DNA of 64,000 nucleotides, taken from contig ML664161.1 in NCBI GenBank assembly GCA_007570785.1, positions 1,749,821 to 1,813,820 on the forward strand, in the 5' to 3' direction. Position 1 is the first letter of the stretch; the number at the start of each line of letters is the position of its first letter. Positions 9,530-19,514 of this stretch are shown here, one piece after another. Under the pieces are notes generated by a model. The model searched no databases and had not been told where the DNA came from. It worked only from the letters and a program-made list of their open reading frames with translations. The DNA comes from Antilocapra americana (Eukaryota > Chordata > Mammalia > Artiodactyla > Antilocapridae). A program made the position numbers and the translations under genes.

Positions 9530-9870
9530 TCTTTTTGGTAAAGAGGATTATTACTTTACAATATTGCGATTACTGTGATAGATTTTGCCATACATCATCA
9601 ATCAGCATTAGGTATGTATATGTCCCCTCCCTCCTGGAACCCCACCCACCTACCTCCCCATCCCATCCCTCTAGGTTGTCACAGAGTACTAGCTTTGGGT
9701 TTCCTGCATTATACACCAAATACCCTCTGGCTATCTATTTTGTATATAGTAATGCATATGTTTCAAGACTTTATGCAATATGCAGTTTTAGTGATGAATA
9801 ACTTTTAAAAATAATTTATTTTAATTGGAGGCTAATTACTTCAAATATTGAAGCATTTTTTGCAATACAT
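9530..9870 (-). mobile_element. L1 3' UTR fragments, antisense
   Basis: TTACTTTACAATATTG and TTTTGCCATACATCA followed by CCTCCCTCCTGGAACCCC match the reverse complement of the ruminant L1 3' UTR. A second copy of the terminal segment (TTTTAATTGGAGGCTAATTACTT) occurs near 9815-9850. This implies two overlapping old insertions or an internal duplication. Confidence 0.75.
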
Positions 9871-11170
9871 TGTAATTTTTAAAATTTGATTCATAAGTTA
9901 CAGGATATAAAGGTGGGATATTGACTTAATTATAAGAGAGTGACATCATCCAGAAATGGGTTCAGTGACTGTTGGAATGTTGGGTCATTTCTTTTGAGAT
10001 AGAGGGTTTTTCATTTTTATTGGACATCACTGCACTGTGTTGAATGGTAACATGTTCTGTTGCTATAGTTCTTATCTGAAAGTTTAAAAGTGAATACAAG
10101 TTATATAAAAATGTGTAGTGGCCTGATAGGCAAGGCAGTGTATAACACTGAGCATTGATTCATTCTAGTGAAAACCACATACTAAAAAATACGAAAAGCT
10201 CAAAACTGCATTTCCTGAATTTGCTTACGTCTAGATGAATATGCTTTATTTTCATTAACTACATGTAGCTGTACAAGATATTGTATGCAAAAGCCATGTA
10301 CTTCTGCAGCTTCTGTTGGTAGACTCAGTCTTATGAGTGTTTGCATTTCTGGGGTGAACTTTTTGATTTTGGATATTTGCTAATCTAACTACTTCATGAC
10401 TGTGGAAAAAATTTGTCATTCCCCTAGTAACCAAGTTCTACGGTGCTTTTGAAATCATCAGTAAAAGCTTAGTCTGCCATCTTCCTTCAACCTCCACATT
10501 AACTCTATAAGCAATTTAATATGTGTAATAGATCCCTTGTGCTTTAATTAGTCAGAGTGAATTTAATTTTTTGGAGCTGAGCAGTGATCAGTTCAGTGGA
10601 AACATCAACTAAGAAAAAAAATATTTTATATACTTTATATTTTTTTCTGTTTTTGAAAAGGGGAAATTTTGAGTGTGATATGAACAAGAATCTCATAGTC
10701 AATCCCACTGGGGGGATGCCAGAAGGAAGAGATGAGTGAGAGAAGTCTCTATTTTGGTATATAGCCATTTGTATTCTTGGATAGTTAAGAATTGTCTCTA
10801 CTGCCATTGTTCTCAAATAGTTACAGATATGAAATTACTAATTGAGCACTTGATTAATAATAATATGACGTTATTCATGAGAAAACAAATAACATCCTCT
10901 TCACTTCTTCCTTACTTATACCACATCACAAATGAATCTGTTGTTTTCTAACAGTAAGGGGAGAATCAGGGATTCTTAGTCCATAATTTTTCAGAGAAGG
11001 CAAACAGTTTGGGTGACTTCATTTCAATGATCATAGTATCTGAACTTGATTTAAAGTTTCAGTGCATTTCAAGCAGAAAATCAAAAGAGATGAATGAATG
11101 AATCATGGACAGAAAGGAGACAGAACAAGGAGTGATATCAGCCATTTCTATCATTATTTTAGTGGTATAT
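9871..11170. other. Unassigned DNA
   Basis: No gene, RNA or repeat recognised in about 1.3 kb. Open frames 10544-10816 (minus) and 10736-10951 (plus) overlap each other and show no motif. Confidence 0.5.
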
Positions 11171-11181
11171 CAGCTTAATAC

Positions 11182-11481
11182 CACAGAAGGCAATGGCAAT
11201 CCACTCCAGTACTCTTGCCTGGAGAATCCCATGGATGGAAGAGCCTGGTAGACTTCAGTCCATGGAATCATTAGGAGTCTAACACTACTGAGTGATCAGC
11301 AGGAGTTGAACACTACTGAGTGACTTCACTTTCACTTTTCACTTCCATGCATTGGAGAAGGAAATGGCAACCCACTACAGTATTCTTGCATGGAGAATCC
11401 CAGGGATGGGGGAGCCTGCTGCATTGTTGTCTATGAGGTTGCACAGAGTTGGACATGACTGAAGCGACTTAGTAGCAGCAG
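11182..11481 (+). mobile_element. BOV-A2 dimeric SINE with an 11-bp target-site duplication
   Basis: Two BovA units in tandem (each with CACTCCAGTA-like and CTTGCCTGGAGAATCCCA-like blocks) joined by TTCACTTCCATGCATTGGAGAAGG and ending in a GCAGCAGCAGC tail. CAGCTTAATAC at 11171-11181 recurs at 11482-11492. Confidence 0.95.
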
Positions 11482-11723
11482 CAGCTTAATACTTACATCT
11501 TTGGGTAGTAAAAACTCCTGAGTTTTCATAGAATGCTTTTTTTTTTTTTTTTAATCTCTAAGGTTACTATCATTCTTTGTAAGGACAGGAGATGACAAGA
11601 GTGAACATTGACATTCTAGGAATCAGTGAACTAAAATGGACAGGAATGGGTGAATTTAACTCAGATGACCAGTATATCTACTACTGTGAGTAGGAATCCC
11701 TTAGGAAAAATGGAGTAGCCATC

Positions 11724-12340
11724 ATGGTCAACAAAAGAGTCCAAAATGCAGTACTAGGATGTAATCTCAAAAACGACAGAACGATCTCTGTTCGTTTCCA
11801 AGGCAAATCATTCAATATCATGGTAATTCAAACATATGCCCCAACCAGTAATGCCAAAGAAGCTAAAGTTGAACAGTTCTATGAAGACTTACAAGACCTT
11901 CTAGAACTAATACCCAAAATACATCTTTTTCATTATAGGAGACTGGAGTGCAAAAGTAGGAAGTCAGGAAACACCTGGAGTAACAGGCAGATTTGGTCTT
12001 GGAGTACAAAATGAATCAGGGCAAAGGCTAATAGAATTCTGCCAAGAAAACACACTGGTCATAGCAAACACCCTCTTCCAACAGTGCAAGAGAATAGTCT
12101 ACACATGGACATCACCAGATGGTCAACACCAAAATCAGATTGATTATATTCTTTGCAGCCAACGATGGAGAAGCTCTATACAGTCAGCAAAAACAAGACC
12201 AGGAGCTGACTATGGCTCTGATCATGAACTTCTTATTGCCAAATTCAGACTGCAATTGAAGAAAGTGGAGAAAACTAATAGACCATTCAGGTATGATCTA
12301 AATCAAATCCCTTATGACTATACAGTGGAAGTGAGAAATA
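11724..12340 (+). pseudogene. BovB endonuclease domain, frameshifted
   Basis: The frame 11724-12014 encodes MVNKRVQNAVLGC...ISVRFQGKSFNI...QTYAPTSNAKEA, the first half of the RTE endonuclease. A shift near 11940 destroys the GDWNAKVG block. The second half (ENTLVIANTLFQQ, SDHELLIAKFRL, LNQIPYDYTVEV) continues in another frame to ~12340. The SDH catalytic block is readable here, unlike in the copy at 2473-3810. Confidence 0.85.
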
Positions 12341-12542
12341 GATTTTAAAGGACTAGATCTGATAGACATAATGCCTAATGAACTATGGATGGAGGTTTGT
12401 GACATTGTACAGGAGACAGAATCAAGACCATCCCCAAGAAAAAGAAATGCAAAAAAGCAAAATGGCTGTCTGAGGAGGCCTTACAAATAGCTGTGAAAAG
12501 ACGGGAAGTGAAAAGCAAGGAGAAAAGGAAAGATATACTCAT

Positions 12543-12998
12543 TTGAATGCAGAATTCCAAAGAGGAACAAGGAGAGCTAAGAAAGCCTTCCTCAGTGATC
12601 AGTGCAAAGAAATAGAGGAAAACAATAGAATGGGAAAGACTAGAGACCTCTTCAAGAAAATTAGAGATACCAAGGGAACATTTCATGCAAAGATGGGCTC
12701 AGTAAAGGACAGAAATGGTAGGGACCTAACAGAAGCAGAAGATACTAAGAAGAGGTGGCAAGAATACACAGAAGAACTGTATAAAAAAGATCTTCATGAC
12801 CCAGATAACCATGATGGTGTGATCACTCACCTAGAGCCAGACATCCTGAAATGTGAAGTCAAGTGTGCTTTAGGAAGCATCACTACAAACAAAGCTAGTG
12901 GAGGTGATGGAATTCCAGTTGAGCTATTTCAAATCCTGAAATATGATGCTGTGAAAGTGCTGCACTCAATATGCCAGAAAATATGGAAAACTCAGTAA
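12543..12998 (+). pseudogene. BovB RT N-terminal fragment
   Basis: A 151-codon frame with RMGKTRDLFKKIRDTKGTFH, EAEDTKKRWQEYTEELYKKD and NKASGGDGIPVELFQ. It ends at a stop replacing the Gln/Trp position in the QQWPQ block (TAATGGCCACAG near 12996). It lacks the RT catalytic residues. Confidence 0.85.
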
Positions 12999-13146
12999 TG
13001 GCCACAGAACTGGAAAAGGTCAGTTTTCATTCCAATCCCAAGGAAAGGCAATGCCAAAGAATGATCAAATTACCACACAATTGCACTCATCTCACATGCT
13101 AGTAAAGAAATGCTCAAAAATTCTCCAAGCCAGGCTTCAGTAATAC

Positions 13147-13620
13147 ATGAACCGTGAACTTCCAAATGTTCAAGCTGTATTTAGAGAAGGCAGAGGAACC
13201 AGAGATCAAATTGCCAACATCCACTGGATCATTGAGAAAGCAAGAGAGTTCCAGAAAAACATCTATTTCTGCTTTATTGACTATGCCAAAGCCTTTGACT
13301 GTGTGGATCACAATAAACTCTGGGAAATTCTTAAAGAGATGGGAATACGAGGCCATCTGACCTGCCTCTTGAGAAACCTGTATGTAGGCCTGGAAGAAAC
13401 AGTTAGAACCGGACGTGGAACAACAGACTGGTTCCAAATAGGAAAAGGAATACGTCAAGGCTGTATATTGTCACCTTTCTTATTCAACTTGTATCCAGAG
13501 TACATCATAAGAAACACGGGCTGGAAGAAGCACAGGCTGAAATCAAGGTTGCCAGGAGAAATATCAATAACCTCAGATATACAGATGACACCACCCTTAT
13601 GGCAGAAAGTGAAGAACTAA
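13147..13620 (+). pseudogene. BovB RT palm fragment (motifs A and B)
   Basis: A 157-codon frame with DYAKAFDCVDHNKLW, holding the first catalytic Asp of RT motif A, and GIRQGCILSPFLFNLY, motif B. A shift after this point puts the YxDD motif C out of frame, and that motif itself reads YTDD. The thumb region continues in another frame (13690-14202). Confidence 0.88.
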
Positions 13621-13689
13621 AGAGTCTCTTGATGAAAGTGAAAGAGGAGAGTAGTTGGCTTAAAGCTCAACATTCAGAAAATTAAGATC

Positions 13690-14202
13690 ATGGCATACGG
13701 TCCCCTCACTTCGTGGCAGATATATGGGGAAATAGTGGGAACAGTGGCTGACTTTATTTTTCTGTGCTCCAAAATCACTGAAAATGATGACTTCAGCCAT
13801 GAAATTAAAAGACACTTACTCCTTGGAAGGAAAGTTATGATCAACCGAGATAGCATATTTAAAAGCAGAGACATTACTTTGTCAACAAATGTCCATCTAG
13901 TCAAGGTTATGGTTTTTCCAGTGGTCATGTATGGATGTGAAAGTTGGACTGTAAAGAAAGCTGAGCGTCAAAGATTTGATGCTTTTGAACTGTGGTGTTG
14001 GAGAAGACTCTTGAGAGTCCCTTGGACTGCAAGAAGATACAACCAGTCCATCCTAAAGGAGATCAGTCCTGGGCGTTCATTGGAAGGACTGATGATGAAT
14101 CTGAAACTCCAATACTTTGGCCACCTGATGCGAAAAGCTGACTCATTGGAAAAGACCCTGATGCTGGGAGAGATTGAAGGCAGGAGGAGAAGGGGAAAAT
14201 AG
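13690..14202 (+). pseudogene. BovB ORF2 C-terminal fragment
   Basis: A 170-codon frame with HEIKRHLLLGRKVMINRDSI, VFPVVMYGCESWTVKKAE, FELWCWRRLLRVPWTARR and HLMRKADSLEKTLMLG. These are the conserved C-terminal blocks of RTE-clade ORF2. It ends at a premature stop before [12 protein letters not shown] sequence. Confidence 0.85.
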
Positions 14203-14385
14203 AGGATGAGATGGCTGGATGGCATCATCAACTCAATGGCCATGGGTTTGGGTGGACTCTGGGAGTTGGTGATAGACAGGGCAGCCTGCCGTGCTGAGGC
14301 TCATGGGGTTACAAAGAGTCGGACAGGACTGAGCAACTGAACTGAACTGAAGGACCCAAAAGAATGTTATGATAACACATTCCTG

Positions 14386-14522
14386 TTCATTCTTTTTTTT
14401 TTTTTTTTTTTTTTGGTGGGTCCACGTGTCATGTGGGATCATAGTTTTTCACCTGGGTATTGAACCTGAAGTCCTTCCATGGAAACCCAGAGTCTTAACC
14501 ACTGGAAGACCAGAGAAATCTC
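14386..14522 (-). mobile_element. CHR-type SINE with poly(A) and an 11-bp target-site duplication
   Basis: On the minus strand a tRNA-derived head (GTGGTTAAGACTCTGGGTTTCC) leads to a 22-bp A tail (T run at 14393-14414). ACACATTCCTG at 14375-14385 recurs at 14523-14533. CHR SINEs are widespread in cetartiodactyls. Confidence 0.88.
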
Positions 14523-14533
14523 ACACATTCCTG

Positions 14534-15617
14534 CTTTCAACACCCCTTTCCAATCTCTATTGAGGAGATGCTCCTCAGGTTTCCCAAGGCCAATGTCTAT
14601 GGATCTGTAGGATAGGGGTCAGGTAGCATATATAGTAACCTATCACAACGACAACAAAAAGTATAAATGTTTTATTGCATAATGGAGATCCTGAAAAAGT
14701 ATTATAGGTTAAAGATTTTTCTTTACGGGCAACAGATCCAATGTATAGCTGTTGGAAGTAATAACAGACAATTCAGTCAAGCTTTTCACTATATGGCATT
14801 TAAGTAAGCAGAGCAGCATTTATTACAAGCTTGTACTATATAACACTAAACCTAGGGACTGGATATAGCATTTTCTTCAAACACCTTATAAAAGATCTTA
14901 GACCTTACAAAGTAATGTAATTGTTTAAAAATATTCCATAAAATTGATTCTTCCACTCTACTCACAGGAAATATTGAGGAATTCAATCAAATTATCTTGT
15001 ATGGATAAGTATTTATAGTGGTAAAAAGCTAAGCAGAATAAGGTTTAAGTAATAAAAACTTCTAGACTTAAAAACAGCTTTAAAAAAAAGTAGTTTAAAT
15101 TAATACTTTTGCCAAAATTCAATTCATTTATAGTAATTCTAGCTAGTCTTTGGAATGCCTATCCCCCAGAGTCTAATCAGACCTCCAGAAAGGAACTGAA
15201 AATTTAATTTGCCAAGGAAATTAAGGAGTTAATTTAAAGTGGTAGAGGGTAGGCTGCTAACTGAGATACAAAGAAAAGCAAGCTGCTTCTTATATTGTGG
15301 CTGGGCCCCTTATCTTGGTTTTCCTGTAATTGCCTTGGGCTAGTCAGGGTTCCACATATTTATTTAGGGTTCCGCTTATTTATTCATTCCTTTAGGATTT
15401 ACCTGAGCTTATGTCCTGAAGGGATTTGAGGCAGCTTACAAAATTAAATACAATACGAAACAAGAAATATAAAAAGTGAAAACATGCTTGGGTTCCTGGC
15501 CCTGTTCCCTCCCTTTTCCGCAGTCTCGGGTTTCCCTTTAACCTAGACATCAGTGCCAATCTGGTTCCTACATGTAGGAAAAGAAACAAATCCTGGAGTT
15601 TTGAAGGCAACATGTGC
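14534..15617. other. Unassigned DNA
   Basis: About 1.1 kb without a recognised gene or repeat. A direct near-repeat, AGGGTTCCACATATTTATTT and AGGGTTCCGCTTATTTATTC, lies near 15347-15386. A 77-codon minus-strand frame (15625-15392) has no motif. Confidence 0.45.
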
Positions 15618-15628
15618 TCAGCCACTAG

Positions 15629-15730
15629 TTGTTGTTCTTCAGTCGCTCACTTGTGTCTGACTCCGCAACCTCATGCGCTGCAGCACACCAGGTTTCCATG
15701 TCCTTCACTGTCTCCTAGAGTTGCTCAAAT
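15629..15730 (-). mobile_element. Very short BovB 3'-end/ART2A insertion with an 11-bp target-site duplication
   Basis: On the minus strand this is the last ~100 bases of the BovB/ART2A 3' end, closing with GAGCGACTGAAGAACAACAA. TCAGCCACTAG at 15618-15628 recurs at 15731-15741. It is a complete but extremely 5'-truncated retroposition event. Confidence 0.82.
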
Positions 15731-15892
15731 TCAGCCACTAGAGGCAGCCTTCACTTACTGGAAACTCTGAGAAGAGATTGCTTACCTGAATTTCCTGGAT
15801 AGTCATCCAGGTTTTGTTCATTTGCTTTTGTTTTTGGACTAGGCTTGAATTCCAGCATCTTGGCCTTTGTCATGGTCATTTGCTTGTCTTAC

Positions 15893-15990
15893 TTTTGGTT
15901 TTCCTGGTATGTCAGCTGGTGAAGAATCCGCTTGCAATGCAGGAGACCCTGGTTTGATCCCTGGGTTGGGAAGATGTGGAGAAGGGATAG
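15893..15990 (+). mobile_element. Bov-tA SINE, truncated
   Basis: The head TTCCTGGTATGTCAGCTGG and the B-box region GGTTTGATCCCTGGGTTGGG are readable. The BovA body is cut after GGAGAAGGGATAGG. Confidence 0.85.
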
Positions 15991-16249
15991 GCTCACTTCT
16001 ATTGTCTAGGAATCTAGTTTTCTGCCATGTGTGGGTCCTGCTTTATCCTGGCATCCTAATCTTTACACACTAACTTGACATAACCAGGTGAGCAAAAAAT
16101 CATAGGACTCTAGCTAAATTTGAATTTCAGCCATTTGAATAACAAATGGCTTTTTTTATTTCCTAGTGTAAGTATGCCCCCTGCCCCCCATTACAAAGGA
16201 ATTTCCTCAGAATCTCAACTGCCTCCTAAAAGAGATTGTAGCTGGAGAG

Positions 16250-16387
16250 TTCCCTGGTGGTCACATGGTTAGGATTCTGGGCTTTCATTTCCTTGACCTG
16301 GGTTCAATTCTTGGTCAGGGAGCTGAGATCTTGAAAATTCCTGCAAAGGAAAATAAATAAATACATGCATAAATTTAAAAAAAAAAT
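16250..16387 (+). mobile_element. CHR-type SINE
   Basis: AGTTCCCTGGTGGTCACATGG head, GGTTCAATTCTTGGTCAGGG B-box region and an A-rich tail ending in nine As. About 138 bp, diverged. Confidence 0.85.
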
Positions 16388-16866
16388 GTAGTTACCCATG
16401 TTTGGCAAGATTGTTTCAAGAATACAGAGAAATAATGTATGGCATAGAACATTCTTGATCTAAAATAATTATTTGTCATTGGTTGAAATTCAAGTTTAAC
16501 TGGATGTCCTAATTTTATCTGAGAACTCTGCCCCAACTTCTTAAAGACTTCCCTGCTTCTGTCACTACTTGCTTATGTGTCCCATGCTGACGACTGTCAG
16601 AGCAGGTTTTTCTAGCCTGTGTAACACATTCACTAGTGTCCCCTTTCTGGTCCTCACTGATTCATGTATGTTTATCACTTCTGTTTTCTGTGAATGGTTT
16701 CCTGTAGATAGCATGCCCTATGTGTGTATGTGAATTTCCTGTAATTGTCTGCTGCTCTGTGTATTCTCCTAACACCTCTAGTCCCACAGACATTCCCCAT
16801 CTGGCCTATTTCACTTCACCAACATTAACTCCTAGTTTTGTCTGGGGCAATTCTATTAAGAACCGC
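16388..16866. other. Unassigned DNA
   Basis: No gene recognised. The first 50 bases are faintly MIR-like (GAAATAATGTATGGCATAGAACA) but too short to call. Confidence 0.45.
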
Positions 16867-16973
16867 AAATAATTAGCAGTATTTACTTGGTTTCAGGTCT
16901 TGGTGAGATTCTGCAAATACAAACAGCAACAAAGTATGTGCCCTGTCTTTTTTTTTTTTTTTAAACAAAACTG

Positions 16974-16979
16974 TTTAAT
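16974..16979 (-). terminator. Polyadenylation signal ATTAAA of the retrocopy
   Basis: Minus-strand ATTAAA lies about 11 bases before the templated poly(A) tail. This is the common variant signal at the standard distance and supports a polyadenylated mRNA as the source. Confidence 0.75.
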
Positions 16980-17471
16980 TTGCATATCTTTGTTAAGATT
17001 TTTCATATAAATAAGTGAACAAATCATGAAAAAACTCATCAGAAACAACATCCCATTTAGAAAAGGTGGTCCCATTTTACTTACTGCTACACTGTTCAGG
17101 CTTCCATCATCACTGTGTGGACTATGATCAGCTTGTCAGCTAGAGCCTTTGATGAAATTTATATTTAAATTTACATGTGGGTAGGTGGTAAGTTTAAGAC
17201 TATCTCTGCTAAGGTTGACTAACAACATAGATCCGGAATAATATTTCTTCATTTATAGAGAAAAGTCACTACTCTAAAATTTGCCACAGCAAGGACCAGA
17301 AAGGGCTCTCTAGAGGCTTTCACTTCCTCCATTCCTAACCAACTTTCAGATAGAGAGAGAGGTTCTAATGGACAGAGTAAGGGTTCCAGGGAGCGCAGGC
17401 AGCCCCAGCGTGTATCTGCACTTTCAGACCCTGGTTACGTCTGCTTCAGGCCTGTCCCCTAAGTCTCCAGG

Positions 17472-17831
17472 TCATGTCCAGGGCAGCCAGTTGCAGTGGA
17501 GGAGCAGTCCCAAGAGCCAGTAAGTCATGAAGTAGCCTAGAATGCACCGTGTGACCAGAGAACAAGTTTTCCAGTTGTACAAGAGTCCCATGATGGAGTT
17601 TCTGGGGACCTTTTGTCCTGGTGGGGGGTCCCCTGCAGGAGGCTTCCCAGGCAGAGCCTCTAGGGATCTCAGCAGCGGTTCTTGATCCAGAAGCAAGTGG
17701 GTGGAAAACCAGTACACAATAAGAGTGGAGGAGCATAAAAACCTGGTGAGAACCTGCAGCACCAGAGTCAGGACCCGGCAGCTGACTTCAAACCCCAGGA
17801 CCTCTTTCTGGGATGGGTCCAGGGGCCACAT
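17472..17831 (-). CDS. Open 119-codon frame of the PIGV retrocopy
   Basis: ATG to TGA without interruption. Residues 1-26 correspond to the PIGV N-terminus; residues 27-119 correspond to its C-terminal ~93 residues, with hydrophobic stretches [16 protein letters not shown] and [19 protein letters not shown] that could each span a membrane. The lumenal catalytic loop of the mannosyltransferase is absent, so enzyme activity is not expected. The start context has A at -3. No promoter is visible beyond the copied 5' leader. Whether it is translated is unknown; an unbroken frame is also expected of a young retrocopy. Confidence 0.45.
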   Translation of the reverse strand: MWPLDPSQKEVLGFEVSCRVLTLVLQVLTRFLCSSTLIVYWFSTHLLLDQEPLLRSLEALPGKPPAGDPPPGQKVPRNSIMGLLYNWKTCSLVTRCILGYFMTYWLLGLLLHCNWLPWT

Positions 17832-18287
17832 CCTCTCACCACCAGGAACTCAGTGGGGGCTGCTGCCAGGGCTGAGAGGGGTCCCTCAGGCTTCTCCGCC
17901 TCGTCACCAGGCTTCCATTCTTCCTTTCGTCTCTCCAGACTCAGGCTCTAGACCCAACGACCACAGAAGACGTGTAGCCCTCACTCCTGCCAAAGCGGGT
18001 GCGCTCTTTCAGAGCCATGATCTTCCAGCTCCAAGCTTGTCAGATGACAGCGCATGCTCTTGTATGCTTAGGGCAGGAAGGGTCCCATCTGAGCAGACAG
18101 GAAAACCTGCTGAATCGGAGCCTGGATTCTCTGGGTAAGACTAACATCCTCGGGGGCCAGGGGTGTCGTTCTGACCCAGGGTCCTCGGGACCAGAGGCCT
18201 TGCTGGCCGCCGGCTTCCTATGTGCCCTGTCTTTACGGACTTTGGAGTCAAGCCGACAAATAGTATCAGAAGTGATGATAATATTAG

Positions 18288-18436
18288 GATTTCCCTAGTG
18301 GCCCAGTGGCTTAGATGCTGATGGGGTCCCCCTAGTGCATGGGGCCTGGGTTTGATCCCTGGTCTGGGAGCTAGATCCCACATGGTGCAATTAAAATATC
18401 CCTTGAGCTACCAAATAAGTAAATAATAATATTTTT
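18288..18436 (+). mobile_element. CHR-type SINE
   Basis: GGATTTCCCTAGTGGCCCAG head, GGTTTGATCCCTGGTCTGGG B-box region and an A/T-rich tail. It separates copy 1 of the local duplicate from the following Bov-tA. Confidence 0.85.
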
Positions 18437-18438
18437 TT

Positions 18439-18650
18439 GAGGCTTCCCCCAGGGGTTCAATTGGTAAAGAACCCGTCTGCTGAGGCAGGAGACACCAGAG
18501 TTCAATCTCTGGGTTGGGAAGATCCCCTGGAGAAAGAAACGGCAATCCACTCCAATATTCCTGCCTAGAAAATTCCATGGACTGAGGAGCCTGACAGGCT
18601 ATAGTCCTGGGGGATGCAAAGAGTTGGACGTGACTGAATATCAATTCGAT
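18439..18650 (+). mobile_element. Bov-tA SINE
   Basis: Head GGCTTCCCCCAGGGGTTCAA, B-box region AGTTCAATCTCTGGGTTGGG and body through AAGAGTTGGACGTGACTGAA. Moderately diverged. Confidence 0.92.
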
Positions 18651-18660
18651 TAACAACAGA

Positions 18661-18791
18661 AAATAATTAGAAGCATCTACTTGGTTCCAGGTCTTGGTGA
18701 GATACTGCAAATACAAAGGGAAACAAGGAATATGTTCTATCTTCAGGGACCTTGGAGTCAAGCAGAGGGATAGTATTAGAAGTGGTGATAA
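18661..18791. repeat. Local duplicate, copy 2
   Basis: Uninterrupted partner of copy 1. It gives the pre-insertion form of the PIGV retrocopy site: AATATGTTCTATCTTCAGGG lies where copy 1 has the TATGTGCCCTGTCTTT duplication. It continues directly into a MIR. Confidence 0.7.
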
Positions 18792-18799
18792 TGCTAGTA

Positions 18800-18990
18800 A
18801 CCATCCTTTTTGGATACTTACTACAATGCCAGAAACATTTCCTATTTTAATTCTTGCAGCAACCCAGTCAAGAATATGTATCATCTCCTTAAGAAAGAGA
18901 AAACTGAGATTCTGAGGATAATCAGCTTTCCAAAATCAATGCTTTCTCAACTTTCTCAATGCGACTTGGGATAGGAATCTAGATCTCTGA
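18800..18990 (-). mobile_element. MIR SINE, antisense
   Basis: GATACTTACTACAATGCCAG, TTAATTCTTGCAGCAACCC and TATCATCTCCTTAAGAAAGA followed by AAACTGAG match the reverse complement of MIR. It is ancient, shared across mammals. Confidence 0.8.
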
Positions 18991-19514
18991 CTTTAAATTG
19001 TTTGTGCATCGCATTGGTCTCCTCTCAGCTGAATGCATTATTAACATAGAGCATTTATTATACATCCAGTATATCTCCCCAGAGGAGAGAGGATATAGCT
19101 GGTGAGCTGTTACATGAAGTGGTTCTTTTTTCATTTTTTCTCCTATGGCATTGATGACACAGGCTAGAAGGTCCTCACTCATCAGTTTCTAAATTTCTTC
19201 CTAACTTGTAAGGAGTGATTCAAGCAAATATGATTAATATCCATACTCTTAAAAGAGGAGCCTATTTATATTGATGTGGTGATCAGAGCAGAAAGTATAC
19301 TATAAGCCTTTCCTTTTCCTCCACATTCCTCTAAGTCTAGACCTGGATGGCTTCTCAGTCAGTGAGCCACAGGCTGGTCTCTTTGTGGTAGAAATCTTGA
19401 TGCAAGAAAATTAGTTCCTCTCTCTCTCTCTTAAATACCCTATCTTCTCCCTCCTTCTAGATTAAAATAATAGTTGTAATGGAGAAATCAATGTTATTTG
19501 ACTATTTACTTCTT
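18991..19514. other. Unassigned DNA
   Basis: No gene or named repeat. A CT-rich run (CTCTCTCTCTCT) lies near 19418-19430. Confidence 0.5.

Larger units (their letters stand above)
11583..14352 (+). mobile_element. BovB LINE, longest copy in the window (~2.8 kb)
   Basis: Runs from the start of the endonuclease region (GTGAACATTGACATTCTAGG) through RT to the 3' terminal CTGAACTGAACTGA, lacking only the 5' few hundred bases of the ~3.2 kb family length. ORF2 is broken into at least four pieces by frameshifts and stops. The catalytic YADD of RT reads YTDD (about 13575-13592). It is therefore inactive. It is followed 3' by a CHR SINE. Confidence 0.97.
16951..18218 (-). pseudogene. PIGV: Processed retrocopy of PIGV, internally deleted
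   Basis: PIGV is GPI mannosyltransferase 2, an ER multipass enzyme adding the second mannose to the GPI anchor. This intronless minus-strand copy has ~390 bp of 5' leader, a 119-codon frame, ~490 bp of 3' UTR, ATTAAA (16974-16979) and a poly(A) tail (T run 16948-16962). TATGTGCCCTGTCTTT at 16935-16950 recurs at 18219-18234, the mark of L1-driven insertion. The first 26 codons ([12 protein letters not shown]...) join in frame to the last 93 (VLTRFL...HCNWLPWT), so about 370 of ~493 residues are missing, including nearly all membrane helices. The join lies at a CAG/GT boundary, as expected for exon skipping in the source mRNA. Identification is from memory of the human protein and is strong. 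Confidence 0.9.
16867..18291. repeat. Local duplicate, copy 1, split by the PIGV retrocopy
   Basis: The pieces 16867-16934 and 18219-18291 join into a ~130-bp sequence that aligns along its whole length with 18661-18791. Shared landmarks are ATAATTAG, GGTCTTGGTGAGAT, CTGCAAATACAAA and TTTGGAGTCAAGC (CTTGGAGTCAAGC in copy 2). Its text resembles an old L2 3' region, but the two copies are closer to each other than I expect for random L2 relics. Copy 1 received the PIGV retrocopy. Confidence 0.7.

Noticed and set aside
9358..9801. 147-codon plus-strand frame
   Set aside because: It crosses a CTAT microsatellite and antisense L1 3' UTR, so it is not a coherent gene.
13147..14202. Reverse transcriptase frames as a possible host-domesticated or bacterial RT system
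   Set aside because: Sequence and order match BovB ORF2 throughout, with frameshifts and a mutated YADD; no accessory gene is present.
17701..18138. 145-codon plus-strand open frame
   Set aside because: It is the antisense shadow of the PIGV retrocopy leader and coding part; codon content and homology fit the minus strand.
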